Shown here one piece after another: positions 1-9,782 of a DNA stretch of 21,910 bases (position 1 is the first letter of the stretch; each line of letters opens with the position of its first letter). The notes under the pieces are model-generated. The model had not been told where the DNA came from. It was given only the letters and a program-made list of their open reading frames with translations, and searched no databases. A program made the translations under genes and the position numbers. This stretch comes from Trichosporon coremiiforme (taxonomy: Eukaryota > Basidiomycota > Tremellomycetes > Trichosporonales > Trichosporonaceae): NCBI GenBank assembly GCA_039545355.1, contig BCJJ01000097.1, forward strand, positions 1-21,910, read 5' to 3'.

Positions 1-1683
1 TCGTGAGTTGAGCTTCAGTCGTTCCGTCTAACATGCAGCAAAACGGTTGAGAGGATGGTGGTAGATATCACAAAGTTGATGGAGCGTTCTAGAGGGAAGA
101 TCACCAGCTATCAATTCCTGACAGCGTTCCCCCAAATGATTTCTCATATTACGCATGGCAATAAGGAGGTCCAGGACGTACTTGTGAAGCTCATCTACCG
201 TGTGATTCGAGACTATCCTGCTCAGTCACTCTGGCCAGCAGTAGGCGCTATCCAGTCCAGAAACAAACAATGAAGAGACATCATGGACCAAGTCCTCAAG
301 AAAGCCATTGTAAGTCTGATAACATTTCCGGAGCTAACAACAGAATAACCGCAATGAAGATCTGAGGGACCGTATCAACATTGCCCGACGACTCTCCGAC
401 ATCCTACTCTGACTTGTTGAGGACAAGCCAGTGGGAAAGGTCCGGAAGGTATCTCTCAAAAAGCAATATCCCTACGTCCGAGAGGTGTTCCCATCCCACA
501 TGATTCTGCCAATGCAGGATGTGCTTATGGCCGTGCTTCCTGCCACTGGAGCCACGATTAAGGGCCATAACCCTTTCCCTCAGACAACTGTCACAATTGA
601 AGGTGAGCTTAAGGCACTTGGGTAATGCTGACCATGCAGACATCTCAGATGTAGTGGAGATCATGCCGTCTCTGCAAATGCCCAAGAAGCTCGTCTTCAA
701 GGGCTCTGACGGCAAACGGTACCCTGTTCTTGTGCAAACCTCATGACGACCTCTGAAAGGATGCTCGTCTCATGGACTACGACGCCATGATCCACAAGTT
801 CCTCAAGTCGGGTTCTGAAGCCCGCTGTCGCCATCTGGTCATCTGCACTTCTGCAGTCATGCCGCTGAATGAGGAGTGCAGTCTTTTGAAGTGCGTCACG
901 AACACAAACGCGCTCAATAGCCTTCTCGAGAAAGACTACGGGCACTACAGCAAGAAGGTCTACATGAGTACATACAGCCTGGTGAACTGCCACTGACTTT
1001 CAGACCTCAGAGATCTACAACTCGCTCGAACAGGCAGGTAAAGGTGGCAACCCTAATCGGGATGTGCCCATGGTATTCAGAGACAAGATCTTGCCCATGT
1101 TCAGACTGGCCATGTTCCACTTCTGGCTTGGCCTGAGCTGACATTGTGGCTGACAGCCCGCACGAACTATGCCCGTATGCTCGCCGTCATGTCCATGATC
1201 GGCTACGTCCTCGGCTTGGGTGATCACCACGATGAGAACGTTCTATTCGATAGTCTGACAGGTGACACAGTGCATGTCGACCTGAACTGCCTGTTCAACC
1301 GTGCGAAGACTTTCGAGGTCCCCAAGCATGCTCCCTTCCGCCTCACGCACAATATGGTTGATGCGCTGGGTGTGACGGGAGTCGAGGGCTCGTTCTGGAA
1401 GGCTGCTGAGATCACCATGGGTATCCTTCAGCAAACTGGTGACAGCCTCATGAGTGTGCTCGAGGCATTCATCCATGACCCACTCGTTGAATGGACAAAG
1501 AAGAAGCAGCAGGATGTTCGCACCGTCTCAGACAAGAGTCTCAAGCCTATCCACAAGAAGTTGAGAGGTGTCAGTGGGGATACGATCCAGAGTGTCCCCA
1601 ACCAGGTGGAAAGCCTGATCAAATAGGTGACCAGTGACACCAACCTCGGCTTGATGTGCGTTGGCTGGAAACCGTGACTCTAA
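1..1683 (+). pseudogene. ATR/Mec1 (UVSB) PIKK kinase pseudogene, 3' part
   Basis: This is the C-terminal part of an ATR/Mec1-type checkpoint kinase, the family that senses RPA-coated DNA and phosphorylates checkpoint proteins in the nucleus. Recognisable blocks in order are KITSYQFLTAFPQ (end of FAT), LQMPKKLVFKGSDGKRY (kinase N-lobe), AVMSMIGYVLGLGD with the catalytic loop read as GDHHDEN, VHVDLNCLF, PFRLTHNMVDALG, FIHDPLVEW, and a FATC end GLMCVGWKP. Introns are traceable at 3-38, 310-343, 603-639 and, with a damaged donor, about 964-1003. Disabling changes: TGA at 271 and 410; a one-base insertion near 732; TGA at 754, where the family has R in DDLRKD; donor GTGAGT now ATGAGT at 964; about 10 bases lost near 1127-1131; TAG at 1624; TGA at 1675, where the family has the penultimate W, followed by CTC and the natural stop TAA at 1681. 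The gene continues left of the window. Family assignment is firm; the original bases are inferred from the family consensus. Confidence 0.92.
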
Positions 1684-2803
1684 TTGTGTCATGGAGTTCA
1701 TAGAGTCAAGTTGTTGTATTTTTATCGTTGGAGTGCCTGCGTGTATAACTTTCCAAATCGTCGTCTTCGGTAACTGGGTCAGCTCTCCGCCGGAGGCTTG
1801 GAGGGCAATCTGATATGTCGCGTCGACCACAGTGCACCGCGCAAGCGGTGCCCCCCTTGGGACAGCTTGGCTTTTCTTGGGTCATGGGTTGTATTTCAGG
1901 ACCTACAGTCCGACGCTTTCTCGGCGTCGGCCCCCGCCTTGCTGCCAGCCCGCCTGGCGAGCGAAGGGAGAGCGCGCTCTGCTTCCGCGGTTATTCCAAT
2001 TGCAACCGGACGAATTCACCGATCCCTCCCTCACTGCAGATTCGCTTGGGTGGGTCAGCCGGGTGGGCCAGGCTGGTGCACGCGATGCGCCTTGCTCAGC
2101 GACGGATATCACTGCATCACTGTGCATCAACGACGATTCGATCGTATCGCATGATGGCTAGGGGAGGAACTATGCATCAGTGCATCGTGCGTCTGCGCAG
2201 AGAGCCACAACTGCGCGCAGAGTCACCGCCTCGCCCTTGCATGCCCTGCAGCTGCCAACTGATGCAGCAACTGGCCGTGCCTCCCTGCGCATGTAGGCAT
2301 GCAGAACGATGACGTCGTAACTGCGGCATCATCTGTTGAGCTTCTTCCGGGCCTTGCCCTGGCTCATCACCGCGGGGAAGACCGTTAGTGGCAGCCAATG
2401 CACTTGCGGCTTCCAGCATCCTGGTACTCTCTCACTTGCCGGCCAAGACTGGAATACAGCTCGTTCTGTCGGCTCTTCGCTCTAATGACTTATGCATGGC
2501 AAATACTGTAGGATTCGTCTATATTGTGTGGTGCTGCGGTGCGCTAGGTAACAATGAGGGGTACGTGGCAACAGCGAGATTGTCCAGGTGTGCGGTGGAT
2601 ATGCTAGAAATACAACGGGGAGCTTAACGTTCACGAAACTCGAGAGGGGAGGCGCACGGATCAAGGTGGAGTCTAATGGTGGTTGTGGAATGATGATTGC
2701 TGGGGAATGATGACTGTGGAATGGGTGTGGGTGATTGGGGGTGGTTGGTTGGGTCTATGCTGCGCGGTGAAGACCAGCGCTTTTTAACTTGGGGTCTAAG
2801 TCA
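1684..2803. other. Intergenic, between the 3' ends of the ATR pseudogene and the PP1-subunit gene
   Basis: No gene is supported here. Open frames of 60-165 codons overlap each other on both strands and none resembles a known family. The stretch lies between two converging 3' ends. It contains several short GC-rich inverted and direct repeats, a CRE-like TGACGTCG near 2313, and a G/T-rich run at about 2676-2755 that forms the probable 3' flank of the downstream minus-strand gene. Confidence 0.7.
2676..2755. repeat. G/T-rich imperfect tandem repeat
   Basis: The plus strand is almost free of C over about 80 bases and repeats GGAATGATGA at about 2687 and 2704, then GGAATGGGTG. Read in the sense of the minus-strand gene this is a C/A-rich 3' flank. 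It may be transcribed as 3' UTR or act in 3'-end formation; no function is shown. Confidence 0.55.
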
Positions 2804-5356
2804 TTATAAGGCAAGCACGGTGCTGTTCTGGGTCGAGTTCATGTGATTGAGCGAGGGAGAGATAGGAGGTGTGTGCTCCTTCGGCGTACTGGGGAGCGAG
2901 ATGGAGAGGCTTTTGATGGCATTGTCGACGTGCTCAAGCTCCTCGCGCGATGGTGCACGGGCAGTACCAGTCTGCGTGCTGGTACGACTCAGCGCAACAG
3001 GCGTCGCCGAGTCGGGAGGCGAAGAGAAGAAGTGGTCCAGACTCGAGGTCGAGTGCACACGACGGCCGAAGTCAGGCGTGTCGAGCGCGGGCACGGGGCC
3101 AGTGGCCGCACCCCCCCAGCAGAACTGCTCGATGAACGTGGAGTAACTCTTCAGGCTCATGTCGTCGACGCTCTGGTTCTTCGCCGTGGTCGAAGGCGTC
3201 CAGCGCGGCAGCACGTCGGACGGCGACAGAGGGGACTCGTTCGGCGAGAGAGGGCTCGGCTGGGGCGTGTCCGACTCGGTCGCGTCTGACGATTCCTCAG
3301 AGACATTGTGAATCGGCATCGACGGCGAGTCCGATGGCGTCGCCGTCAAGGTGTCGACCGAGTCGAGCGAGGTCGTCGAGCTGCTGTTCGCACTGCCACG
3401 AGGAGTCAGCACACCCGGAAGGGGCGCGGCCGGAGTATGGTTGGCGAACGAGAACGGTGACATTGGCGGCGAGGTAGGCGTCGGCGAGTCCGTGCCCGGC
3501 ATCGGCGAGATAGGAGCACCAAAATGCGCGAGCTTGGGCGTATAGAAGTCGGCAGCGGCGAAGCGGCGGCGCCCAGTAGCAGGCGCGGCGGGCGTGGAGC
3601 TGGAAGCTGAGTCGGCCCTGCGGGGCGTCGTGCCGGTCGATGAGCGCTTCGACGAGTTGAAGGCCGTGGCGAAGTCGTAAGCAGGCAGCTCCTTGCTCGA
3701 TTGGCGCGGCGAGAAACGGGCGTTCTTCTTCCTCGGCGAGAGCGGCCTCGCGAGCTCGGCGTCCTCCTCCTGCAAACGGTTCAGGCGCGCACGGAGGTCG
3801 GCCATGCGGTCGGCATCAGCACTCGTGACACCCCACGTACCGCGCGAAACGCTCTTGCCGGTTCCAGGGGGGGTCACTTTCGTGCGCTTAGGCATATACG
3901 TCGGCGTCTTGGGTGCCTTAAGATCGAACAGGACATGATAGTTCTGGCCACCGTTCGAGTCCCAAATCTCGCGCCCGGCAGTGTTGTAGCGAATGCACAG
4001 GAACAGCGTCTTCTCGTCGATACGGTCGAGCAGGTCGACGAGCTTTAGAGTGAACTGGAAGCGGTCGAACGATCCGCGACGAGTGCTCTCCTTGTACGAC
4101 GCAGTCACTTCTGAGACAGTCTGCCACCAGTCGAAGGTGAAACGGATGGCGACCCACTTCTCGTACGCGATGTTGCGGCAGAGGACAACACCACACAGGG
4201 CCGTGCGCTCGTCGTTGAGGCCTAGACTCTCGAGGTAGACGTCCTCGTCGGGGCCGTGGATCGTCGGGAAGTTAGGCATGCGAACGTGCAGCGTCTTCTT
4301 CGGTGGCTCCTCCTCTTCCACCTCGTCCTCAGACATCTCGGTCGGCGATCCCTGGCGGCTGACAACCTTCGGCTTCTGGTCCTGCAGGAAGAGCTTAACG
4401 CGCTCGAGCTGGGGGTCGAAGTGCACGTACTTCGGGCAGTTCGGAGTCGTCGGGCAGCTCTTCGAGGCAAACATGGGGCGCTTCTCAAGAGGAGTTCCGT
4501 TCGGGCCGAGAGGACCGTTGAACTTGAGCGCCGACTTGACGACTTCGCCACTCTTCTTGCGGATGACAGTGTAGCGGGTGGAGCCGGCGTTGTCGGTCAT
4601 GGTGGGAAGGGCGGGGACAAGGGCACCGAGGTCGAGCTTGAGTCCAGTGTCGCGTCGCTCGCGAGGAGTGATCTTGGGACCAGAATCGCGACGGACAAGA
4701 ATGGGAGTTTGAACAGGCGAAGGTATGGGCGACTTGTGCTCGGGAGTGCGGGCTGCTGGCGGCGGCGACATGGCGTGGCGAAGAGAGTGCAGGGATGTGT
4801 CAGAACGCACACGGACTGGATCGCGACGTGGGAGCATCATGGCTTGCGACGAGGCCCCGAAGGACGGCTGGGGCTCTTCCGATGTGGGCGAGCCAACGAC
4901 AGAGCCGTTCGACGACTGCGGCGACGCCGGGTCTCCTAATCCAGTGAATCCAAAAATGCGCGGGCGACGTGATCGGCGAGAGGTGGGAACGGACGGAAGC
5001 GGCTCGGTGTTGCGCTTCGGGGAGCGGACTGCCGGGAGGACGTTGGAAGCGATGGTGATACCGAGTGCTGAGCTCCGCGGGGACAAGACCTTGGAGCTCT
5101 TGCGCTCCTCGATAGCGGGAGGCGTCGTAACAGTCTTATCGCTGAGGGTGGGGGAGGGCGTGGGAGGGTGAAGAAGGATGTTGGAGGCCGCGCTCAGACT
5201 CTGGGTCGCTGATGTTCCCAACTGGGGCACGGCCGTCTCTGAGGCTGAGCGGCGAAGATCGACGCGGATCGGCATCTGCTCGGCAAGGCGCTCAGAGGCC
5301 ATGACCGCGTCGACCATGTCGGTGTCTGCCGAGAAAGACGACGGAGTGTACGGCAT
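2804..5356 (-). CDS. Protein phosphatase 1 regulatory subunit, Gac1/GIP-like, with CBM21 domain
   Basis: The 850-residue product resembles fungal Gac1/Pig/Gip2-type glycogen-targeting subunits, which tether protein phosphatase 1 to glycogen and promote glycogen synthase dephosphorylation. A PP1-docking RVxF motif (KYVHFD) lies at residues 309-314. A CBM21 carbohydrate-binding domain follows at about 360-480, with the core VAIRFTFDWW and the end HVLFDL. The rest is Ser/Pro/Thr-rich and probably disordered, with many SP/TP sites, a short charged helix near 499-530 (RMADLRARLNRLQEEDAEL) and an aromatic patch SYSTFIEQFCWGG near 736-748. The start at 5356 is chosen because it follows a good context (ATTACC before ATG) and is the first ATG after the probable leader intron. 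The open frame runs on upstream to 5728, where only a GTG opens it, and has an ATG at 5638, but that ATG lies inside the predicted leader intron. The coding part is a single exon. Confidence 0.86.
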   Translation of the reverse strand: MPYTPSSFSADTDMVDAVMASERLAEQMPIRVDLRRSASETAVPQLGTSATQSLSAASNILLHPPTPSPTLSDKTVTTPPAIEERKSSKVLSPRSSALGITIASNVLPAVRSPKRNTEPLPSVPTSRRSRRPRIFGFTGLGDPASPQSSNGSVVGSPTSEEPQPSFGASSQAMMLPRRDPVRVRSDTSLHSLRHAMSPPPAARTPEHKSPIPSPVQTPILVRRDSGPKITPRERRDTGLKLDLGALVPALPTMTDNAGSTRYTVIRKKSGEVVKSALKFNGPLGPNGTPLEKRPMFASKSCPTTPNCPKYVHFDPQLERVKLFLQDQKPKVVSRQGSPTEMSEDEVEEEEPPKKTLHVRMPNFPTIHGPDEDVYLESLGLNDERTALCGVVLCRNIAYEKWVAIRFTFDWWQTVSEVTASYKESTRRGSFDRFQFTLKLVDLLDRIDEKTLFLCIRYNTAGREIWDSNGGQNYHVLFDLKAPKTPTYMPKRTKVTPPGTGKSVSRGTWGVTSADADRMADLRARLNRLQEEDAELARPLSPRKKNARFSPRQSSKELPAYDFATAFNSSKRSSTGTTPRRADSASSSTPAAPATGRRRFAAADFYTPKLAHFGAPISPMPGTDSPTPTSPPMSPFSFANHTPAAPLPGVLTPRGSANSSSTTSLDSVDTLTATPSDSPSMPIHNVSEESSDATESDTPQPSPLSPNESPLSPSDVLPRWTPSTTAKNQSVDDMSLKSYSTFIEQFCWGGAATGPVPALDTPDFGRRVHSTSSLDHFFSSPPDSATPVALSRTSTQTGTARAPSREELEHVDNAIKSLSISLPSTPKEHTPPISPSLNHMNSTQNSTVLAL

Positions 5357-5616
5357 GGTAATAGTCGTGCTTATGGAGTCGGGATCGAGGAAGACACTGG
5401 CACGGCCGGCGCTAGGTCTGCTGGCGACAAGCCAGGTGCTGGGAGGGCGCCGATGGAGGTGGGGGTTGTTGTGGGAACTGGGCGGAGGGAACGTGGTACG
5501 TGATACGGAGAGGTTTTCTTCGCTGAGATTAGACCTGTCTCTCTCTCTTCTGTGCTGGGCGGCGCCGGTGGGAATGCTGGGAAATGCTAGGGAGTGTGGT
5601 GGTGTGTCACTTGTTG

Positions 5617-5848
5617 CTGTAAGCAGAGTCAGCAACATCACACGGTGGAGTGACAGTGAACGGGATGAAGTAAAAGCTTCGCAGAGCGCGGTAATCTCCC
5701 CGCAGTGTAGCAGGTGTAGCACGGTCACAGGACACCGACGACCCCAACGGGCGAGTAAGTGGGGAAGAGATAATAAGGTTTTTTGGGCGAGGGAGATTGT
5801 GTGATATTCGTGATTGTCTTTGCGTCAGGCACTCCTGGCCATACTCAC
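5617..5848 (-). other. Probable 5'-leader intron of the PP1-subunit gene
   Basis: On the minus strand a strong donor AG|GTGAGTATGG begins at 5848. A branch-like GCTGAC followed by TCTGCTTACAG ends at 5617. Splicing would remove about 232 bases, including the upstream in-frame ATG at 5638, and leave an ATG-free leader of about 260 bases (5616-5357) ahead of the ATG at 5356. It is much longer than the 32-43 nt coding introns in this window. This is inferred from splice signals only. Confidence 0.55.
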
Positions 5849-6402
5849 CTATGCACAGATGCGAGTGTCGATGCGTTCGTGTTAGAATGCAAGAATGCTG
5901 TCGATGATGTTGTAGATTTTGTGGTAGAGCGCACGGGTGGTTGGGCTGGAATGTGAACTCTGCGTGTGTAGGTATGAAGGTCCCACTACAGGTCACGGGG
6001 CACTTTGATATTATACGAGGAAGGACACCGAGGCTTGACAGGGGATCGCTGTCGACGACGCAATGGCGCACTAATGGCGAGGTTCCAGGCGCTAGGTGCA
6101 CTTGCCTGGCTAGGTAGCGCAGACACTAGAGGCTGGGCTTGCTGGGTTCGGTAAGGGGCTTGGCTTGTCCTTGTCTCGACCTGGGTTTCGAGGCTGGCGG
6201 CGGGGCGTCTCTGGGCGTCCGGTGGCTCTATCAGTGGCGTCGCTGTCGCTGTCTAAGGGAACGTCGTCGCGTCGGATACAAGAGCGGGCGCTGTAATGTG
6301 TTCGTGACGAGGTATTTCGTGAGCGCGCGCGGATGAAAGACGTGCGATGAGGAGGATGTGTGGAAGGAAAGAAAAGAATGTAGATCGAGAATGGACGGAC
6401 GA

Positions 6403-6450
6403 GACGCGGAGTACGAGTTGAGTAAAGACGCGGAGTACTCGGTTGAGTAG
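6403..6450. repeat. Two-copy 24-bp tandem repeat
   Basis: Two adjacent 24-base units (6403-6426 and 6427-6450) share GACGCGGAGTAC and GTTGAGTA, with a few substitutions between. No coding context is evident. It lies in the gap upstream of the PP1-subunit gene and could be a short regulatory duplication or replication slippage. Confidence 0.8.
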
Positions 6451-6780
6451 TTGCGAGCGGGTGAACGAGTGGGAGGCAGACGAGCGTGGTCAGGCTGTAT
6501 CGACACGGTGTCAGTCTCGAATTCTGGGCCTGGGAAATCACAGGCGCAGGGCAGCAGGCGACGGGGGGCCAGGGGAGACGGCAAGGGGCGGCCATCGTAC
6601 GCTGCTGCTCTCTTTCGGGTTGTATTGAAGATCAGGCTCTGGCGGCTGGGCGGGCAGACGGGGGCAGGCGGACGAGGAGAGCGCTCACCCCAGGCGTCCG
6701 ACCCACCCGGTGCAGACAGGGGCTGGGGTGCGGCTGTGATTGGGACATGGTCGGCTGGCGCCATCGGTGTCCAGCCAGTC

Positions 6781-6806
6781 CCTGTATGTTCCTGTCGGTT
6801 CCTGTA
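6781..6806. repeat. 10-bp period repeat of CCTGT
   Basis: CCTGT recurs exactly every 10 bases at 6781, 6791 and 6801, the first two copies being followed by a TT at the end of the unit. A 10-base period places each copy on the same face of the helix, which would suit cooperative protein binding, but no factor is identified. Confidence 0.6.
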
Positions 6807-7253
6807 GGGCTCCGAGGGGGCAGCAGTGTGTTCCTTTCGTTCCTTGAAAATTATGCCGTCCTAACACCCGCTCATTACGAAATCGTCGCCTATGAGCGGG
6901 GCAGTGGCGAGCAGGCGTGTGTGCGAGTACAGCCGGGCGCGGTATGTGGAGCATGACCCGGGGACTGCAGTGGTAGCCCGATTCAAGACGTCTGTTCTGG
7001 AAGACAGACGCCGAGGCTTGCCGAGGCAAAGGCTCATGTCAGCAGTCAGATGGCCCATGGCGGTATGGTGCATGAGGTTGAGGTGGCACGCCCTATATGG
7101 TGCGCATGCGCCAGACGACGATCGCTCGAGTGTGGGATCAGGCCAGGCCCCTCATCAGGGCTTCCGAGCGGTGGGTTATTTTAGCTGGCACTAGCGCGTC
7201 TGGAGGACCCGGACCACATAGGGTATGTGCGGCGCGTGCGGTCCGCCAGGTAT

Positions 7254-7290
7254 CCAGGTGCGCACAGTGCGCATATGCGCATCCACCTGG
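7254..7290. repeat. Nested inverted repeat with a perfect 14-bp palindrome
   Basis: CCAGGTG (7254-7260) is matched by its reverse complement CACCTGG (7284-7290). Between them lies the perfect palindrome TGCGCATATGCGCA (7268-7281). The dyad could be a binding site for a dimeric factor or a cruciform; no gene lies close by. Confidence 0.7.
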
Positions 7291-8542
7291 GCCAAGTTGT
7301 GCACGGCGTATTCGCCCAGCGCTAACGGCCCAAAGGCCACGGCCAGAATTCGACGATCAAAATTTCATGTCCCAAGCCCGTCCGGCAGTCGCCTTCCTAA
7401 TGTGCTGCAGAGCTGCAGACGCGCAGTACGTCCACGCACTACATGTATATGCACCAAGCTGTCAGGACAGAAGGTAAAACCATTCAATGCATTCAGTTTC
7501 TGTATCCGGCCGCATGCACAGCTGCAACTCGGTGCACCTGAGCTCGTGCTTTCCCCAAGACGTGCGCGCGTGCACAGGCAGGCGGGCGCGTCTGTCCCGC
7601 TCGCTTTGCGCTAATTGCGGCAGTCTTGCTTCCCCCCTGGGGTCCCATCCTCCTCACTCAGCTGGACGCAATGCTATTCGCTTCACAATTCTCTTGACCA
7701 GTCGATCCTCTCTCAGCTCGGCGGGCACGAGACCAAGAGACCGCGGCTGTACTAGCTGTTCTCTTACGTTCGTGGTCCAACCCGATGCGATAGGAGTTAC
7801 GTTCGCCGGCCCCATCGTTTCTACTCTTGGTTCACACTACCCCCCCGCACAGTGGCAGCGTTGGGAACGGAGAGAGCTCAAGCAAAAGGATCCACGTAGA
7901 GTTAGCCTAGAGTTAGACTTAATGGCGCACCTACGCATTCCGCATCCATCCCGCGGAAACAGCAGATGACATCGTGCCTGTCCCAGTCGAGTTCCCACAC
8001 TTTTGCTGGGCTGAGAATCCGTGCCGCCGTGCCAGGAAAGATTTTCCAAACCTCGCTAAAAGTCGTGCGCGACCAGACATCCGTGGTCCGAGATTCAGCA
8101 GAGTAGTGGCAGCGTTACAGTCCATGGCAGCTTGGAAGCTGGTGGCATACGCCGCCTTCGCTCCTCTGTTCTACAGCGACAGCTGGGAGCCAGCCTGCCA
8201 CACGCATGTCCAAATCTGCCGCTGTGGCGTTCCGTAGCGTGTGCAGCTTCAGGAGTATGTCCTGGCTGTCCTGTATGTCCTGGTTTGACGGCCCCTGCCG
8301 CAGCTGGTGTCTCCCACTTGAGTCAAATCGTGCGTCAGATGCCACTTGTACGATCGTGGCCGCTCGTCGGCAAGGACTCGAGTCGCACGACCATCTACCG
8401 GTGGCGTATCATCTGCAAGAACACTATCGCACGACAAGTATCCCCTATCATGCACCACGGCAAACCCGGTGAAGGCAGCAGGATCCAGTGAGACTGGTCC
8501 AGGAACCATGGCGAGCTGGCTGATCCCAAGTAAGGTTGGACG

Positions 8543-8562
8543 GAGCGAGCGGGCGCTCGCTT
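8543..8562. repeat. GC-rich hairpin followed by a T run
   Basis: GAGCGAGCG is followed after two bases by CGCTCGCTT, giving a stem of about eight pairs. Ten bases later comes TTTTT. It resembles a bacterial intrinsic terminator in shape, but no gene ends here and the surrounding genome is fungal. Confidence 0.5.
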
Positions 8563-9782
8563 CCGCTCGTTTTTGATCTACGCCCCGCCCCCACCTGATC
8601 GGTCACCCCGCGTCTTACGAAAACCTGCAGGGCCTGCGGGGCTGCCATGCGGCATAAGACCGTACGCGGCGCATGCCCCAATGCATCCCATAGTGGGCCG
8701 ACGCTGGGCCACGGACTGCGGCGGCGCACAAGGAGCACGCCGAGGACTGTGGGGCATGCATGCCGAGGCGCCGAGGGCCGCCAGTAGCAATGGGTTGCCT
8801 CCGAGATCAAGGCGCCAGTAGTGGGCGAAAAGAAGGCACGACTCGGCCTACCGCAAACTGGAGATAACAATTGTTTCTTCGAGGCGCGGGGGACGTGCGC
8901 TGCGGCAATAGAAGGAAGATGGCGGGCCTGGACTGATGCATGTGTAGTGATGGTGGGCAAGCCGCAAGCCTGGTCCGGAACTCTAGGTCTCGGCAGGAGC
9001 GCAGGAGATCCAGGAGATAGCGGTTCACGAGGCAAAGACGCGTCACTTCGTCGCTTGGAACGCGTCGAGCCAGCTTCCGGGATCCTGGACATGCCGCACG
9101 GACACGAATCACCAGCGAGGAAGGCGTTCGTCGTGTAGCGCGTGTATGGCTACCTGACACCTGATACAGCTGGTGTCATTCCCACGCATGCATACCCCAC
9201 CGAGACATTCGAGACTAGAAGGAACATGAATCTGTCCAGTGCATTCATCCTCCCCGCCGCCGCATTCACGATACCTGACTCCGACTGTTGCCTCATTCGT
9301 CCGTTGCCTCTTTGCGATCTTGCAACCGGCCTGCATTCCTCGTCGTTGCTTCTTCAAGCTGGCTGTATTCACCCTCTTTCTGACTCTTCAAGTGGCATCG
9401 TCAGATCTCGATTTCCCCAAGTTGCATTCTGAGATCTCGATCTTCTTGGTGAGTTGTCTTCCCCACCCGCCACTCGCTGCGCTGGCTCACCAGGTCGCTC
9501 GCGACGCTTGCGGAAATCAACCCCAATGCATACCTCAGTCCATGAAGAATGTTCGTGGCATGAATCCGCGTTATTGATAAAGTGCACGTTTGATCGTTCT
9601 GATTGTCCTGTTCGGTGAGGTTTGGTGGCGGGGAACGTCTAGTCCTCTGCGCCCTATCTACGAATTCCGGGTGAGCCCAACCATTTAGTGCGATCGCAGT
9701 CAGCCCGGAGAGGTCGAGCGCGCAGCACTTTCATCCAGCCTTAGTGGCTGAGTGAAGCGCAGCAGCTCTCTACGCGAGCCGC

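Larger units (their letters stand above)
5849..9782. other. Gene-poor interval of about 3.9 kb
   Basis: I see no supported gene. Many open frames of 60-215 codons occur on both strands, as expected in GC-rich DNA; none has recognisable motifs, and their residue make-up is Arg/Pro/Ser/Ala-rich, as in chance frames. The first 100 bases or so next to 5849 may be the first non-coding exon and promoter of the minus-strand PP1-subunit gene. The rest contains small tandem repeats (6403-6450, 6781-6806), a dyad at 7254-7290 and a GC hairpin at 8543-8562. A non-coding RNA or a heavily decayed gene cannot be excluded. Confidence 0.65.

Noticed and set aside
4256..4939. 227-codon plus-strand open frame over the PP1 subunit
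   Set aside because: It is antisense to the RVxF/CBM21 region, with low-complexity Arg-rich translation.
5357..5728. Extension of the PP1-subunit frame to 5728
   Set aside because: That end starts with GTG, which is not expected to start a fungal nuclear gene; the region looks like leader plus intron, and the ATG at 5356 has the better context.
8543..8580. Hairpin plus T run as an intrinsic terminator
   Set aside because: The shape fits, but the genes here are fungal, and no transcript is known to end at this point.
8448..9092. 214-codon minus-strand open frame in the first gap
   Set aside because: No recognisable motif, no splice partners, and composition typical of chance frames in GC-rich DNA; other frames overlap it.
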